Origin: JACVRW01 sp963819635
GTDB lineage: Bacteria > Actinomycetota > Thermoleophilia > Solirubrobacterales > Thermoleophilaceae
NCBI GenBank assembly: GCA_963819635.1
Contig: CAWFWX010000010.1
Coordinates: 15,566 to 79,565 of the forward strand
Direction of reading: 5' to 3'
Length of the DNA stretch: 64,000 bases
How positions within the stretch are numbered: position 1 is the first letter of the stretch; each line of letters begins with the position of its first letter. Of this stretch, positions 48,946 to 57,977 are shown one piece after another. The translations under genes and the position numbers were made by a program. The notes under the pieces are model-generated. The model saw only the letters and a list, made by a program, of their open reading frames with translations, searched no databases and was not told where the DNA came from.

Positions 48946-50010
48946 TCAGGCGGCCACCAGCCGGGTGGCCGCCGCCTTCCAGGTCGCGACGACACGGGTG
49001 CCGGGCCGCAGGCCCAGGCGCTCCGCCGATCCCGCGGTGATCTCCGCCGCCAGGGGCTGCGGGGCCGCCAGCCCCAGTCGCACGCGGTTTCCGACGGTCG
49101 TCAGCGAGAGCACCTCGACCGCGAGCCGGTTCTCGGCGGATCCGTGCGGCTCGCTGTCCGCCGGCTCGATCGTGATCTCCCAGGGGTAGACGCTCACGGC
49201 GACGACGCCCTCGGCGATGTCGGTGCTCGTGACCGTCCCGCCGCCGTCGAGCTCGACGCGGGTCACTCCCTCCGGCGACCGCCGCGCGACACCGGTCAGC
49301 ACGACCGCCCCGGTGAAGTCGGCCACGAAGGCCGAGGCCGGCTCTGCGGCCAGTTCGCTGGGCGTGCCGAGCTGGACCACTCGGCCGCGGTCGATGATCC
49401 CCACGCGGTCGCCGAGCTGAGCCGCCTCGGTGAAGTCGTGCGTCACGAGTAGCGTCGGGGCCTCGCTGTCGCGCAGCACGCCTCCCAGCTCGCGCGCCGC
49501 GGCCGCGCGGGTGCGAGCGTCGAGCGCTGACAGCGGCTCGTCGAGCAGCAGCACCTCGGGCTCGCGAGCCAGCGCCCTCGCCACCGCGACGCGCTGGCGC
49601 TCGCCGCCGCTGAGCGTGTCGGGGCGGGCGTCGGCGAGCGCTCCGAGTCCGAAACGCTCGAGCAGCGCGGTTGCGCGCGTGCGCCGCTCGGACCTGGCGA
49701 GTCCGCGCAGCGGGTACGCCACGTTCTGCCACGCGCTCAGATGCGGGAAGAGGGCGTAGTGCTGGAAGACGTACCCGCAGCGGCGCAGCTCAGCCGGCAC
49801 CTCGACGTCGTGCTCCGTGTCGAGCCAGGTCTCGCCGTTCGCGTCGACGCGGCCGCGCTCCGGGCGCAGCAGGCCCGCCGCGATCCGGAGCACGCTCGTC
49901 TTCCCGGCGCCGGACGGGCCCGCGAGAGCGAGGCACTCGCCACGCCCGACCGTCAGCTCCACGTCGAGCATCAGCGTGCCCAGCGTGTGCGTCGCATCAA
50001 CGCGGAGCAA
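48946..50010 (-). CDS. modC: Molybdate ABC transporter ATP-binding protein
   Basis: 354 residues. Walker A GPSGAGKTS, Q loop FQHYALFPH, signature LSGGERQR, Walker B VLLLDEPLSALD, H loop VTHDFTEA. A C-terminal TOBE/Mop region (residues ~285-350, NRLAVEVLSLTTVGNRVRLG) binds oxyanion, as in ModC. Overlaps modB by 14 bases. Confidence 0.93.
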   Translation of the reverse strand: MLRVDATHTLGTLMLDVELTVGRGECLALAGPSGAGKTSVLRIAAGLLRPERGRVDANGETWLDTEHDVEVPAELRRCGYVFQHYALFPHLSAWQNVAYPLRGLARSERRTRATALLERFGLGALADARPDTLSGGERQRVAVARALAREPEVLLLDEPLSALDARTRAAAARELGGVLRDSEAPTLLVTHDFTEAAQLGDRVGIIDRGRVVQLGTPSELAAEPASAFVADFTGAVVLTGVARRSPEGVTRVELDGGGTVTSTDIAEGVVAVSVYPWEITIEPADSEPHGSAENRLAVEVLSLTTVGNRVRLGLAAPQPLAAEITAGSAERLGLRPGTRVVATWKAAATRLVAA

Positions 50011-50800
50011 GGCCGAGCACCTCGCCGCCCCCGACGAGCTTGACCGACAGCAGGATCGCCGCGGAGACCGCCACCAGTACAGCGGAGAGCGCCAGGGCGG
50101 ACTCGAAGTCGGTGGAGAAGCGGTCGTAGATGGCGAGCGGCACGGTCTGGGTGATGCCGCGGAATGAGCCCGCGAACATCAGCGTCGCCCCGAACTCGCC
50201 GAGCGCACGGCCCAGCGCCAGCGCGGTTCCGGCAGCGAGGCCCGGGAGCGCCACGGGGATCATCACTCGAATGAAGCCGCGTGCCTCGGAGGCGCCGAGA
50301 GTGCGCGACGCGTCGAGCAGCGTTCGGTCCACCGCGGCGAAGGCCGCCATAGCCTGGCGCACGTAGAAGGGAGAGGCCACGAACGTGAGCGCCACCACGA
50401 CGCCGGCGGTCGCGAAGGAGAGCTCGATTCCCGCGGCCTCGATGGGGTCGCCGAGAATTCCTCCGCTTCCGAGCGCCGCCAGCAGCGCGATCCCCGCGAC
50501 CGCGGGCGGGAGCACGAGCGGCAGCTCAATCAGCGTCACCACCGCCGCCTTGCCTCGGAACGAGCGCGTTGCGAGCAGGTAGGCGGCCGGCGTTCCCACG
50601 ATCAGGATGATCGCGAGCGAGGCCGCCGTGGTCCGGAGGCTCAGCCAGAGCGCGTCGAGCGCGCCGGGCTCGCCGAGGCTGTCGATCAGGTCGCCCGGGC
50701 TCCGGTCCACGAAGATGGCCACGATCGGCAGCGTCAGGAAGGTGAGCGCCACCCCGAGGGAGAGCACGAGCAGCGCCGGGAACCACCCGGAGCGTGTCAC
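49997..50800 (-). CDS. modB: Molybdate ABC transporter permease
   Basis: 267 residues, about five to six membrane helices. The EAA loop that contacts ModC is visible as ASRTLGASEARGFIRVMIPV with G at the usual spacing, and ALGRALGEFGATLMFAGS is the molybdate/tungstate permease signature. GTG start overlaps the modA stop (GTGA). Confidence 0.93.
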   Translation of the reverse strand: MTRSGWFPALLVLSLGVALTFLTLPIVAIFVDRSPGDLIDSLGEPGALDALWLSLRTTAASLAIILIVGTPAAYLLATRSFRGKAAVVTLIELPLVLPPAVAGIALLAALGSGGILGDPIEAAGIELSFATAGVVVALTFVASPFYVRQAMAAFAAVDRTLLDASRTLGASEARGFIRVMIPVALPGLAAGTALALGRALGEFGATLMFAGSFRGITQTVPLAIYDRFSTDFESALALSAVLVAVSAAILLSVKLVGGGEVLGLAPR

Positions 50801-51576
50801 GGCGCCGGGCCGAAGCCGGCGGCGTCGAGCGCGCGGGCGCAGTCGCCGCCGGTCAGGCCGTCGACGAACTTCCGTGCCAGCTCGGGGTGCTCGGCCTTGT
50901 CCACGACACCCGCGCCGTAGGTCACGTCCGGCTCGAGCTCCTCAGGCAGCTCGATGGCTCTGAGCTCGCCGCCGGTGGCGTTCACGTCGGTCACGTACAC
51001 GAAGCCCGCGTCGGCCGCGCCCTGGGTCAGCTTTCCGACGATGCCCTTCACGTCGGGCTCGTTGGAGCGCACGTTCGCGAGGATCGCCTGCTCCTGGGCG
51101 GGCGGAAGCTTCGCGAGCGTCTCGCGCGTGTAGCTGCCGATCGGCACCGACTCCGAGCCGATGACGATCGTGGTGCCGTCGCGCGTGAGGTCGTCGATCG
51201 AGTCGATGTCCGAGTCCTTCGGCACCGCCAGCACGAACTCGTTGGTGGCGAACTCGACGGGCTTGTCGAGCAGGCCGTCGGCGTGCAGCTCGTCCGGAAG
51301 CCTGGTGTTGGCCGCCGCGTACGCGTCGACCTTCGCGCCCTGACGGATCTGTGCGGCCAGCTCGTCCGAGCCGGCGAATGACAGCCTCACGTCCGCGTTC
51401 TCGGCGTCGCCGAAGCTCGGCGCGCACTCCTCGAGCGCCTCGGTCATGGAGGACGCGGCAGACACGACCAGGCGCGTCGGCGAGCTCGAGCTTCCGTCGC
51501 CGTCATCGTCATCTCCGCAGCCGGTTGCCATGGCCACGCACGCGATCAGAGCGCAGGCCCACCGGAGCGCGTTCAC
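50797..51576 (-). CDS. modA: Molybdate-binding lipoprotein
   Basis: 259 residues. Lipoprotein signal with lipobox MATGC followed by an Asp/Ser-rich linker, then the ModA solute-binding fold: VVSAASSMTEALEE, LSFAGSDELAAQIRQGAKVD, ATNEFVLAVPKDS and AADAGFVYVTDV, with the oxyanion-binding Ser residues in ASSM and AGSDE. GTG start overlaps the upstream HTH-TOBE stop. Confidence 0.93.
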   Translation of the reverse strand: MNALRWACALIACVAMATGCGDDDDGDGSSSSPTRLVVSAASSMTEALEECAPSFGDAENADVRLSFAGSDELAAQIRQGAKVDAYAAANTRLPDELHADGLLDKPVEFATNEFVLAVPKDSDIDSIDDLTRDGTTIVIGSESVPIGSYTRETLAKLPPAQEQAILANVRSNEPDVKGIVGKLTQGAADAGFVYVTDVNATGGELRAIELPEELEPDVTYGAGVVDKAEHPELARKFVDGLTGGDCARALDAAGFGPAP

Positions 51577-51977
51577 GACGGGCTCCTCTCGACCATCACC
51601 GACGTGGCCTTCACCGCCGCGGTCGCCTCGACACCCTCCGCGAGCCCGAGCTCCTCGACCGCGTCCCGCGTGACGGCGGCGGTCACGAGAAACGGGCCCG
51701 CCTCGATCTCGACGAGCGCCATCACCCCGTCAACCTCAACCGAGCGCACCACACCCGGGAACCGGTTCCGCGCCGAGAACGTGTCACCGGCCTTGTGCCG
51801 CGCGGGATGCCCGGCCAGCCGCTCCACCTCCGCGCGCGGCACACGCCGGCGGTTGGCCGAGTCGCGCCGGGTGCGGATCTTCCCCGCGCGGTCCCAGCGC
51901 CGGAGCGTGTCCTGGCTGACGCCGATGGCTCGTGCGGCCTCGCTCAACAGCATGCCCTCGTTCTTCGCCATGTACAT
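51573..51977 (-). CDS. HTH-TOBE molybdate-responsive regulator
   Basis: About 134 residues (start among ATGs at 51983, 51977, 51971). An N-terminal MerR/excisionase-like HTH (LLSEAARAIGVSQDTLRRWD) with a basic wing (RTRRDSANRRRVPRAEVERL) is followed by a single TOBE/Mop domain (ARNRFPGVVRSVEVDGVMAL). This two-domain layout is common beside modABC in actinobacteria and archaea and stands in for ModE. Likely senses molybdate and controls modABC, which it heads. Confidence 0.88.
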   Translation of the reverse strand: MYMAKNEGMLLSEAARAIGVSQDTLRRWDRAGKIRTRRDSANRRRVPRAEVERLAGHPARHKAGDTFSARNRFPGVVRSVEVDGVMALVEIEAGPFLVTAAVTRDAVEELGLAEGVEATAAVKATSVMVERSPS

Positions 51978-52052
51978 AAGCATTGCATAGGCAGACGCGC
52001 GTGCCTCGCTTCTAAATTTGCGGTGCCGCACGACTGCCCCGATACTGGTTGC

Positions 52053-53334
52053 GTGGCTCTCCGGTCGGCGCTCTCCCGACTCCTCGCGCTGGCCCTACCG
52101 CTGGCGATCCTGATCGCGGTGCCGGCCCAGGCCGTCGTGCCCGCCGGGAACCTCGTCGTGAATCCCGGCGCGGAGGCCGACGTCGGGTCCCTGGACGCGA
52201 ATTGCGGCGGAGACCTCGACATCTCGAACTGGGATCCGGAGACCGGTGCGTTCAGCGCCGTCCAGTACGGCACCGGCGCCTTTCCGAGCGCGGCCGAGGG
52301 CCTCGAGATCGGCGGCGGCAGCAACCTCTTCACCGGAGGGTGCCCCGCGGCCGGCAACGTGTCGACCGGCGAGCAGACCGCGGCCGTGACCGAGGCCGCG
52401 CCGGAGATCGACGCGGGTCAGGTGAGCGCCACGGTCGCGGGATACCTCGGCGGCTTCGGGAGCCAGGACGACCAGGCCAAGGTGGAGGTCTTCTTCGTGG
52501 ATGGTGGCGGCGCCGATCTCGGCAGCGCCGGCGCGGACGTCGCGATCGGCCCGGTGACCGCGGCCGACCGGGCGAACGTCACCGACATGCTGTTCCGGAG
52601 CGCCAACGCAGGCGTGCCCGCGGGCACGCGGTCGATCCTCACGCGCGTGACGCTGACGAGGTTCGCCGGCAGCTCGAACGACGGCTACGCGGACAACCTG
52701 AGCCTGACCCTTGCCTCGACCGGCAGGGCCCGGTCCTGGTCCAGGGCCAGGCCCGTCGGTCTCGCCTCCTGTTCTCGGCAGCGCCGTCAACGTCGAGCCG
52801 GTGCGAGGCGAGGTGTTCGTGCGCCTCCCGGGAGGGACGTTCGTTCGCCTCGAGGAGCTGGACCAGGTTCCGCTCGGCGCGGTGTTCGACACCCGCCGGG
52901 GCACCGTGAGGCTGACGAGCGCCCGCGACGGGAGCGGCAACACCCAGAGCGGGGAGTTCTCGGGAGGCCTCTTCCAGGTGAGCCAGTCGAGTCGCGGCTC
53001 CACCCGCGGCCTGACGGAGCTTCGTCTCACCGGATCGAGCTTCGCCGGCTGCGGGAAGCGCCGCGCCGGGAGAAGTGGCGTGGTCAGCGCCGCGGGCTCG
53101 CGCCGCGTGGTCCGCCGGTTGCGTTCCACCGCCAACGGGCGCTTTCAGACGCGAGGCCGAAACAGCGCGGCGACCGTCCGGGGCACCACCTGGGAGACGA
53201 TCGATCGCTGCGACGGGACGCTCACACGCGTGCGGCGCGGCAGAGTGGCGGTGCGCGACTTCCGCCGCCGCAAGACGGTCCTCGTACGGGCGGGCAAGAG
53301 CTACCTGGCCCGAGCGCCGGGTGCGGCCAGGTAG
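52053..53334 (+). pseudogene. Secreted beta-rich protein with a frameshift in its Gly-Pro linker
   Basis: From the GTG at 52053 a signal peptide (SRLLALALPLAILIAVPAQA) leads into a carbohydrate-binding-like domain (residues ~30-220). In the Gly/Pro linker near 52723 the frame changes by one base, after which NVEPVRGEVFVRLPGG, VFDTRRGTVRLTSA and VRDFRRRKTVLVRAGKSYLA continue to 53334. That C-terminal module is widespread in secreted proteins of Solirubrobacterales-type bacteria. The break is probably a 1-base insertion, or a sequence error in the GGGCCC-rich run. Joined length would be about 427 residues. Confidence 0.7.
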
Positions 53335-53392
53335 CACCCCGGGCGGGTAGGGCCTCTACAGAAAAGGGTGGTGCCGGCCGACTAAGTCGTGC

Positions 53393-55255
53393 ATGGAGTC
53401 GCGTCGCGCCATACAGAGCGTCGTCGATCTCGGCCTGCGCGACGTGGGAGTCAGGAACGAGCCACGCCGCTTCGCCGTGTACTTCGCGAAGTGGTTCGTA
53501 CCGCTGGCGGCCGTGGTGGCCCTCTCGATCGCTGCGCTCTGCGCCGTCGTGATCAAGACCGACGTCGGCGCCACGAGCGCCGTCGTCGCGTTCATGCTGA
53601 CATGGACCGTCGGGGGGTTCCTGCTGGCGGTTCGGATGGCCAGGCGATCGCCTCCGATGGTCGTCAAGGTCAGAGCCGACGGCGCCAACCAGGCAGCGTG
53701 GCTCGTGATCCTGCCGTCCCTGCTCCTCATCATCCCGGCGGTGGCGACCGGGGACGCGCTGGTGATCCCGCTTCTGGCGTTCACGGCGCTCGTCGTGCTG
53801 CTCGTGTGGCGAGCGCGCGGGCGCGTGCCCGAGATGCTCTGCACGCTGCAGCCCCTGCTCGCGTCGGGCGAGTCGGTGCTCGGCGACGGCATCGGGGTCG
53901 TCCGCGGTAGGCGCAACCGGAAGGACGCGCTCCGGCTGGTCGTGGCGACCGACCGCCGCCTGCTCGTGGCCTCCTCGGACCGCTCTCCGGAGCGGTTTCT
54001 CCTGATCGACGCGCCCTATCGGCTCGTGAGCCGGTTCGGTATCGAGTGGAACCGCTTCGTCCAGACAGGCGAGCTCTCGCTGACCGCCCCCAGCGTCGAC
54101 GGGTCCGGTCACGAGACGCACGTCATCGCCTCGATCGCGCCGGGGAACCTCCTCTCGCTCGCGCGGGCGCTCCAAGCACATGGCGTGCCCACCGATGACG
54201 CCGGCGCGGTCTCGGGGATGGTGCACGAATGGGAGGAGGCGCAGCACCAAGGCGACGAGCCTCCACAGCGCCTGTTCGACCGCGCTGTCATGAGCACGCG
54301 GGAGTTCGATCGCGGCTTGTGGCTGCTCCTCGCGCTGTGCGCGTTCACCTTCTACCTCAACCCGTTCGGCATCGGCCTCGGGGTGTCCCGAGGGGGTCTC
54401 CTGGCCGTGCTCGCCGCCGTCCTCGGCGCATGCGTCATCTCCGGCTACGCCTCGGGAACCAGGGCGTCGCTCGCCTACATCGCGCCGCTCAACCTGCTCG
54501 TGGCACCCGCCTTCTTCTTCGTGGACGCGGCCGAGGTGATCGCCTTCATGCTCGTCGTCAGCTCGCTGGCGGCGCTCGGCCTTTCCGCTGGGTCGGCGCT
54601 GCGCCGCGCGACGGGCGCGCGGGCGGATGCGATCGCCGAGCAGGGGCCCGGACCCGCGCGCGGCCTTGTTCTGATCCGGATCTCCGGTGTGATGCTCGCG
54701 GTGCTGGTGACCCTCGTCGCCGTCACGGCCGCCGCCGGCGTCGAGCTCTCCTCGCTGGGCGCCGACGAGCCGACCGTGGAGCGGCTGCCGGCGGACGGCA
54801 GATCGAACCTGAGCGGCAGGGCCGCCTCGCTCACCTACACGCGCGTCCCGGACCTGCGCGAGGTCACCGTGGACGAGCACTGGGACGCCGGCCCGCACGA
54901 CGGCGCGCGCTGGGAGCTCCGCTCCTCGCTCGCCGCCGGCAACGTGCTGTCGCTCGCGCACTACATCTTCACCGAGCCGCGCCTCGACGACGAAGCGGCG
55001 GTTGCGGACTTCGTCGCGGAGAAGGACGACGAGCACGCTGACAGCGCCGGCCACCCCGTGAAGCACACGGAGCGCGTCGTCGACGGGCGCAGCGGCTACG
55101 TCTGGACCCACATCGGCCGTGACGGCTACTGGCTATACGCGGCGTGGTTTCCCCACCCGGTCCACAGCGTGCGGTTCGAGTGCGTCGCCAAGAGGCAGCT
55201 CCCCCGCTTCAAGCGCCTCTGCGCCGAGGCGATGACCTCGCTGAAGTTCCACTAG
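53393..55255 (+). CDS. Large multi-spanning membrane protein of unknown function
   Basis: 620 residues. Helices occur near residues ~35-55, ~65-85, ~105-145, then a cytoplasmic domain with a PH-like/bPH feel (DALRLVVATDRRLLVASSD, residues ~180-200), further helices near ~315-335, ~345-365, ~370-400 and ~435-455, and a C-terminal ~150-residue extracytoplasmic domain ending in ECVAKRQLPRFKRLCAEAMT. The 'bPH'-like stretch suggests lipid or membrane contact. No named family. Convergent with the next gene, stops overlapping. Confidence 0.75.
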   Translation: MESRRAIQSVVDLGLRDVGVRNEPRRFAVYFAKWFVPLAAVVALSIAALCAVVIKTDVGATSAVVAFMLTWTVGGFLLAVRMARRSPPMVVKVRADGANQAAWLVILPSLLLIIPAVATGDALVIPLLAFTALVVLLVWRARGRVPEMLCTLQPLLASGESVLGDGIGVVRGRRNRKDALRLVVATDRRLLVASSDRSPERFLLIDAPYRLVSRFGIEWNRFVQTGELSLTAPSVDGSGHETHVIASIAPGNLLSLARALQAHGVPTDDAGAVSGMVHEWEEAQHQGDEPPQRLFDRAVMSTREFDRGLWLLLALCAFTFYLNPFGIGLGVSRGGLLAVLAAVLGACVISGYASGTRASLAYIAPLNLLVAPAFFFVDAAEVIAFMLVVSSLAALGLSAGSALRRATGARADAIAEQGPGPARGLVLIRISGVMLAVLVTLVAVTAAAGVELSSLGADEPTVERLPADGRSNLSGRAASLTYTRVPDLREVTVDEHWDAGPHDGARWELRSSLAAGNVLSLAHYIFTEPRLDDEAAVADFVAEKDDEHADSAGHPVKHTERVVDGRSGYVWTHIGRDGYWLYAAWFPHPVHSVRFECVAKRQLPRFKRLCAEAMTSLKFH

Positions 55256-55896
55256 CCGCCACGTGGGAGAAGCATCAGTGCGCCGGCGAGGAAGCAGGCC
55301 GCGCCGAGGGCGGTGGTCCAGTTGGCGGCGGCCAGGTCGAGAGTCGACCCCGTCGACGGCACGACGTAGGACGCCACCGCCGAGATCCCGAAGAACACGC
55401 AGCCGGCCAGGTTGACCGCGGCCATCGACCAATTGCGGTCGCGGCGCACGGGCAGCAGGTGCGGCCCTGTGGCCACGCGATAGGCGAGCACGCCAGAGAT
55501 GAGGAAGGCGGTCGACCCGAACACATCCGGCGACCAGACGAGGCGATTTTCCTGCTTCGTGGAGAGCCCGTCCTGCATGGCCGCGAACGTGCTGAGGTTG
55601 AACAGCAACGTCCCCGCGAACTGGACCGCGGCGCTCCACCAGGACGGATCTGAACCCCAGCGGCTCCCCCGCCTGAGTGTGGCCTCCCGCAGCTCGAGGC
55701 CGGCGGCCAGCGTGAAGAAGATCGAGCCCGCGAAGAAGACAACTCCATCGGCCCCCGGACCGACGAGCTGCACGAACCCCGGGAACGGACCGACGAAGAA
55801 GCAAGCCGACCCGACCACGAACCCGGCCGCGATCCAGCGGTCCCAGACCTCCGTCGCGAGCTGCCGGGGCGCGACGGCTAGCGAATGGCCGATCAA
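55252..55896 (-). CDS. YrhK-like membrane protein
   Basis: 214 residues, six or so membrane helices arranged as repeats of Trp/Phe-rich segments: CFFVGPFPGFVQLVGP, AAVQFAGTLLFNLSTFAAM, AAVNLAGCVFFGISAVASY. The F-x-x-G-x-x-x-F spacing fits the YrhK domain found in many bacteria, function unknown. It is the last gene before the first tRNA fragment, so it probably marks core chromosome beside the island. Confidence 0.7.
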   Translation of the reverse strand: MIGHSLAVAPRQLATEVWDRWIAAGFVVGSACFFVGPFPGFVQLVGPGADGVVFFAGSIFFTLAAGLELREATLRRGSRWGSDPSWWSAAVQFAGTLLFNLSTFAAMQDGLSTKQENRLVWSPDVFGSTAFLISGVLAYRVATGPHLLPVRRDRNWSMAAVNLAGCVFFGISAVASYVVPSTGSTLDLAAANWTTALGAACFLAGALMLLPRGG

Positions 55897-55921
55897 GGTC
55901 GCACCAGTCCGAAAATTCTAG

Positions 55922-55962
55922 GCGCCCCGAGCGGGATTCGAACCTACGGCCTACTCGTAGGC
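55922..55962 (-). repeat. tRNA 3'-half fragment, candidate attachment-site scar (degenerate copy)
   Basis: On the minus strand it reads through a variable-loop-like GAGTAGGCCG, a T-arm GTAGGTTCGAATCCCGC (one A-C mismatch and a G-T pair) and the acceptor 3' side TCGGGGCG. No D-arm or 5' acceptor lies at its upstream side, so it is not a tRNA. It matches the fragment at 57711 at almost every position from the anticodon loop to the 3' end. Confidence 0.75.
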
Positions 55963-56070
55963 AAGGGCACGGTCGGTCAGGAGATCCCTGCAAAGCGCCA
56001 CAGGCCGCGATCGCTGCGCGCCCGGTGTTCGGCGAGCAACGCTAGTACGACCCATCCGCGGAGGGGTAGC

Positions 56071-57681
56071 GTGTTGCTCTGCGTGGATCTCGACCAGACT
56101 GAGCCCGAGCTGCCGGCCGCTGAGCCGGTAGTGCCAGGGGCGGGTTCAACGCTTCAGCTGCCCGGCGACCCGGCACGGCCGGCCGTGGCGGACTCAGACA
56201 ATCGGGCGCTCGATCGCCGCATGCGTCGCGAGCTCACCAGAGCGATCGTCGCCGCGAACGCAGTAGGCGCGCTGCTCGTCTTCGTCTTTCTCAGCTTCGT
56301 CATTTCGACCCCGGTCGACGCGGACCCGGGCAATGCCCTCCTGCTCAACCTGCTCGTCTTTCTGGGGTTCATGCCGATCGCCATGGCGATCGGCGCCTTC
56401 CTGTCGATGCGCACCGGCCCACATGTGAGCTCGTGGTTCGTCGCCGGCCGCCAGCCCGACGAGCGAGAGCGCGACTTCGCGCTGCGCCAGCCGATCCGCT
56501 TGGCGAGCATCTCCGCGGGGATTTGGGCGGCTGCGGCACTCCTGTTCGGAGCGCTGAATACACCGCGCTCGGCTGTTCTTGGCCTCCAGGTGGCGATCAC
56601 GGTCCTGCTCGGTGGCCTTGCGACCTGCGTCCTGATCTACCTCCTCGTCGAGCGGATCGAACGTCCGGTCATCGCTCGCGCGCTGGCCGCAACCTTGCCG
56701 TCCCGGCCACAGCTCCCGGGTGTGACCACCCGCATCGTCCTCGCGTGGGCGTTCGGCACGGCTCTGGCCGTTCTCGGCTCCGCGCTGGTTGCCGGCGCCT
56801 TCCTGCTCGGTGATAGCGCATCCCCGGAGCGGCTCGCCTCGACTGTCCTTTTCCTGAGCGCGACGGCGCTCATCGCCGGACTTGCGACGGCGGTGATCGT
56901 CGCGCGCTCGGTCGCCGATCCGCTCGACTCGGTGCGAGGTGCCCTGGCCGAGGTCGAGGCAGGCAACCTCGCGGTCCACGTCCCCGTCTATGACGGCAGC
57001 GAGGTCGGCCTGCTCCAGGCCGGCTTCAACCGCACGATCATCGGGCTACGCGAGCGGGACGCCATCCGCGACCTCTTCGGCCGACACGTGGGCGAGGACG
57101 TCGCCCGGCAGGCCCTCGGCCGCGGCCTTGAGCTCGGGGGCGAGGTCCGTGAGGTCGCGGTCCTGTTCGTGGACATAGTCGGCTCGACGAAGCTTGCGGC
57201 CACGCACGATCCGGCCGAGGTCGTCGCGAGGCTCAATCGCTTCTTCGCCATCGTCGTCGAGGTCGTGGCCACGCACGGCGGCTGGGTCAACAAGTTCGAA
57301 GGCGACGCCGCCCTTTGCGTCTTTGGAGTTCCCCTGCCCCAGCCCGGTTTCGCCACCTCCGCGCTCGCCGCGGGACGTCAGCTCGACGCCAGGCTGAGAG
57401 CCGAACTGCCCGAGGTCGAGGCGGGGATCGGGCTTTCGGCAGGCTCGGTCGTCGCCGGAAACATCGGCGCTGCGAAACGCTTCGAGTACACGGTCATCGG
57501 CGACGCCGTAAACGAGGCCGCCCGGCTGACCGATCTCGCCAAGACGAAGGACCTACGGCTGCTTGCCTCCGACGCGATCGTTTCGCTTGCCGACGCCGCC
57601 GAAGCAAAGCACTGGCGGCTTCGCGAGCCCGTGCTCCTCCGCGGCCGAAACGCGCCAACGACGCTCGCAACTCCCCGCTGA
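56071..57681 (+). CDS. Membrane adenylate/guanylate cyclase (class III)
   Basis: 536 residues from the GTG at 56071, which has GGAGGGG 5 bases upstream. Six or so N-terminal helices (residues ~55-290), a HAMP region (VADPLDSVRGALAEVEAGNL), then the catalytic domain with metal Asp in VAVLFVDIVGSTKLA, lysine and second Asp in NKFEGDAALCVFG, and VIGDAVNEAARLTDL near the end; the Lys and the second Asp favour ATP as substrate. Layout resembles mycobacterial six-helix HAMP cyclases such as Rv1318c-1320c. It is the only gene between the two tRNA fragments. Confidence 0.92.
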   Translation: MLLCVDLDQTEPELPAAEPVVPGAGSTLQLPGDPARPAVADSDNRALDRRMRRELTRAIVAANAVGALLVFVFLSFVISTPVDADPGNALLLNLLVFLGFMPIAMAIGAFLSMRTGPHVSSWFVAGRQPDERERDFALRQPIRLASISAGIWAAAALLFGALNTPRSAVLGLQVAITVLLGGLATCVLIYLLVERIERPVIARALAATLPSRPQLPGVTTRIVLAWAFGTALAVLGSALVAGAFLLGDSASPERLASTVLFLSATALIAGLATAVIVARSVADPLDSVRGALAEVEAGNLAVHVPVYDGSEVGLLQAGFNRTIIGLRERDAIRDLFGRHVGEDVARQALGRGLELGGEVREVAVLFVDIVGSTKLAATHDPAEVVARLNRFFAIVVEVVATHGGWVNKFEGDAALCVFGVPLPQPGFATSALAAGRQLDARLRAELPEVEAGIGLSAGSVVAGNIGAAKRFEYTVIGDAVNEAARLTDLAKTKDLRLLASDAIVSLADAAEAKHWRLREPVLLRGRNAPTTLATPR

Positions 57682-57710
57682 CTTCCGGACGTAGGCTCCT
57701 CTAACTGCCA

Positions 57711-57752
57711 GCGCCCCGAGCAGGATTCGAACCTGCGGCCTACTCCTTAGGA
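57711..57752 (-). repeat. tRNA-Arg(CCT)-like 3'-half fragment, candidate attachment site
   Basis: On the minus strand: an anticodon loop-like CTCCTAA, variable loop, a perfect T-arm (GCAGG TTCGAAT CCTGC) and acceptor side TCGGGGCG. The 5' half of a tRNA is absent upstream of the anticodon loop (sequence diverges into GCGCC), so it cannot be a functional tRNA. Identity from anticodon to 3' end is the usual core of tyrosine-recombinase att sites. Confidence 0.8.
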
Positions 57753-57977
57753 GGGCGCGGAGGGGGCGAACGGACGGCAAGCGAGGGTCCGAGCGGCCAG
57801 GGAATCGCTGCAAGCACCTCCATTCGGCAGGGTCCAGCGTGGCCTGGCTGCAGCGCGGTTGGCCGGGCGTGTGTACCCGTTTCGTACCCTGGCGATGGGT
57901 GCTGACGCTTCTCCCTTGCGCGAGGCGACCGGAGGGGTACCGGGGGCATCCCCTTTCGCCGGCCGCCGTCGAAGGCG

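Noticed and set aside
55922..57752. Functional tRNA genes at the two T-arm matches
   Set aside because: Neither has a D-arm or a 5' acceptor strand complementary to the 3' side; sequence upstream of the anticodon region is unrelated to a cloverleaf.
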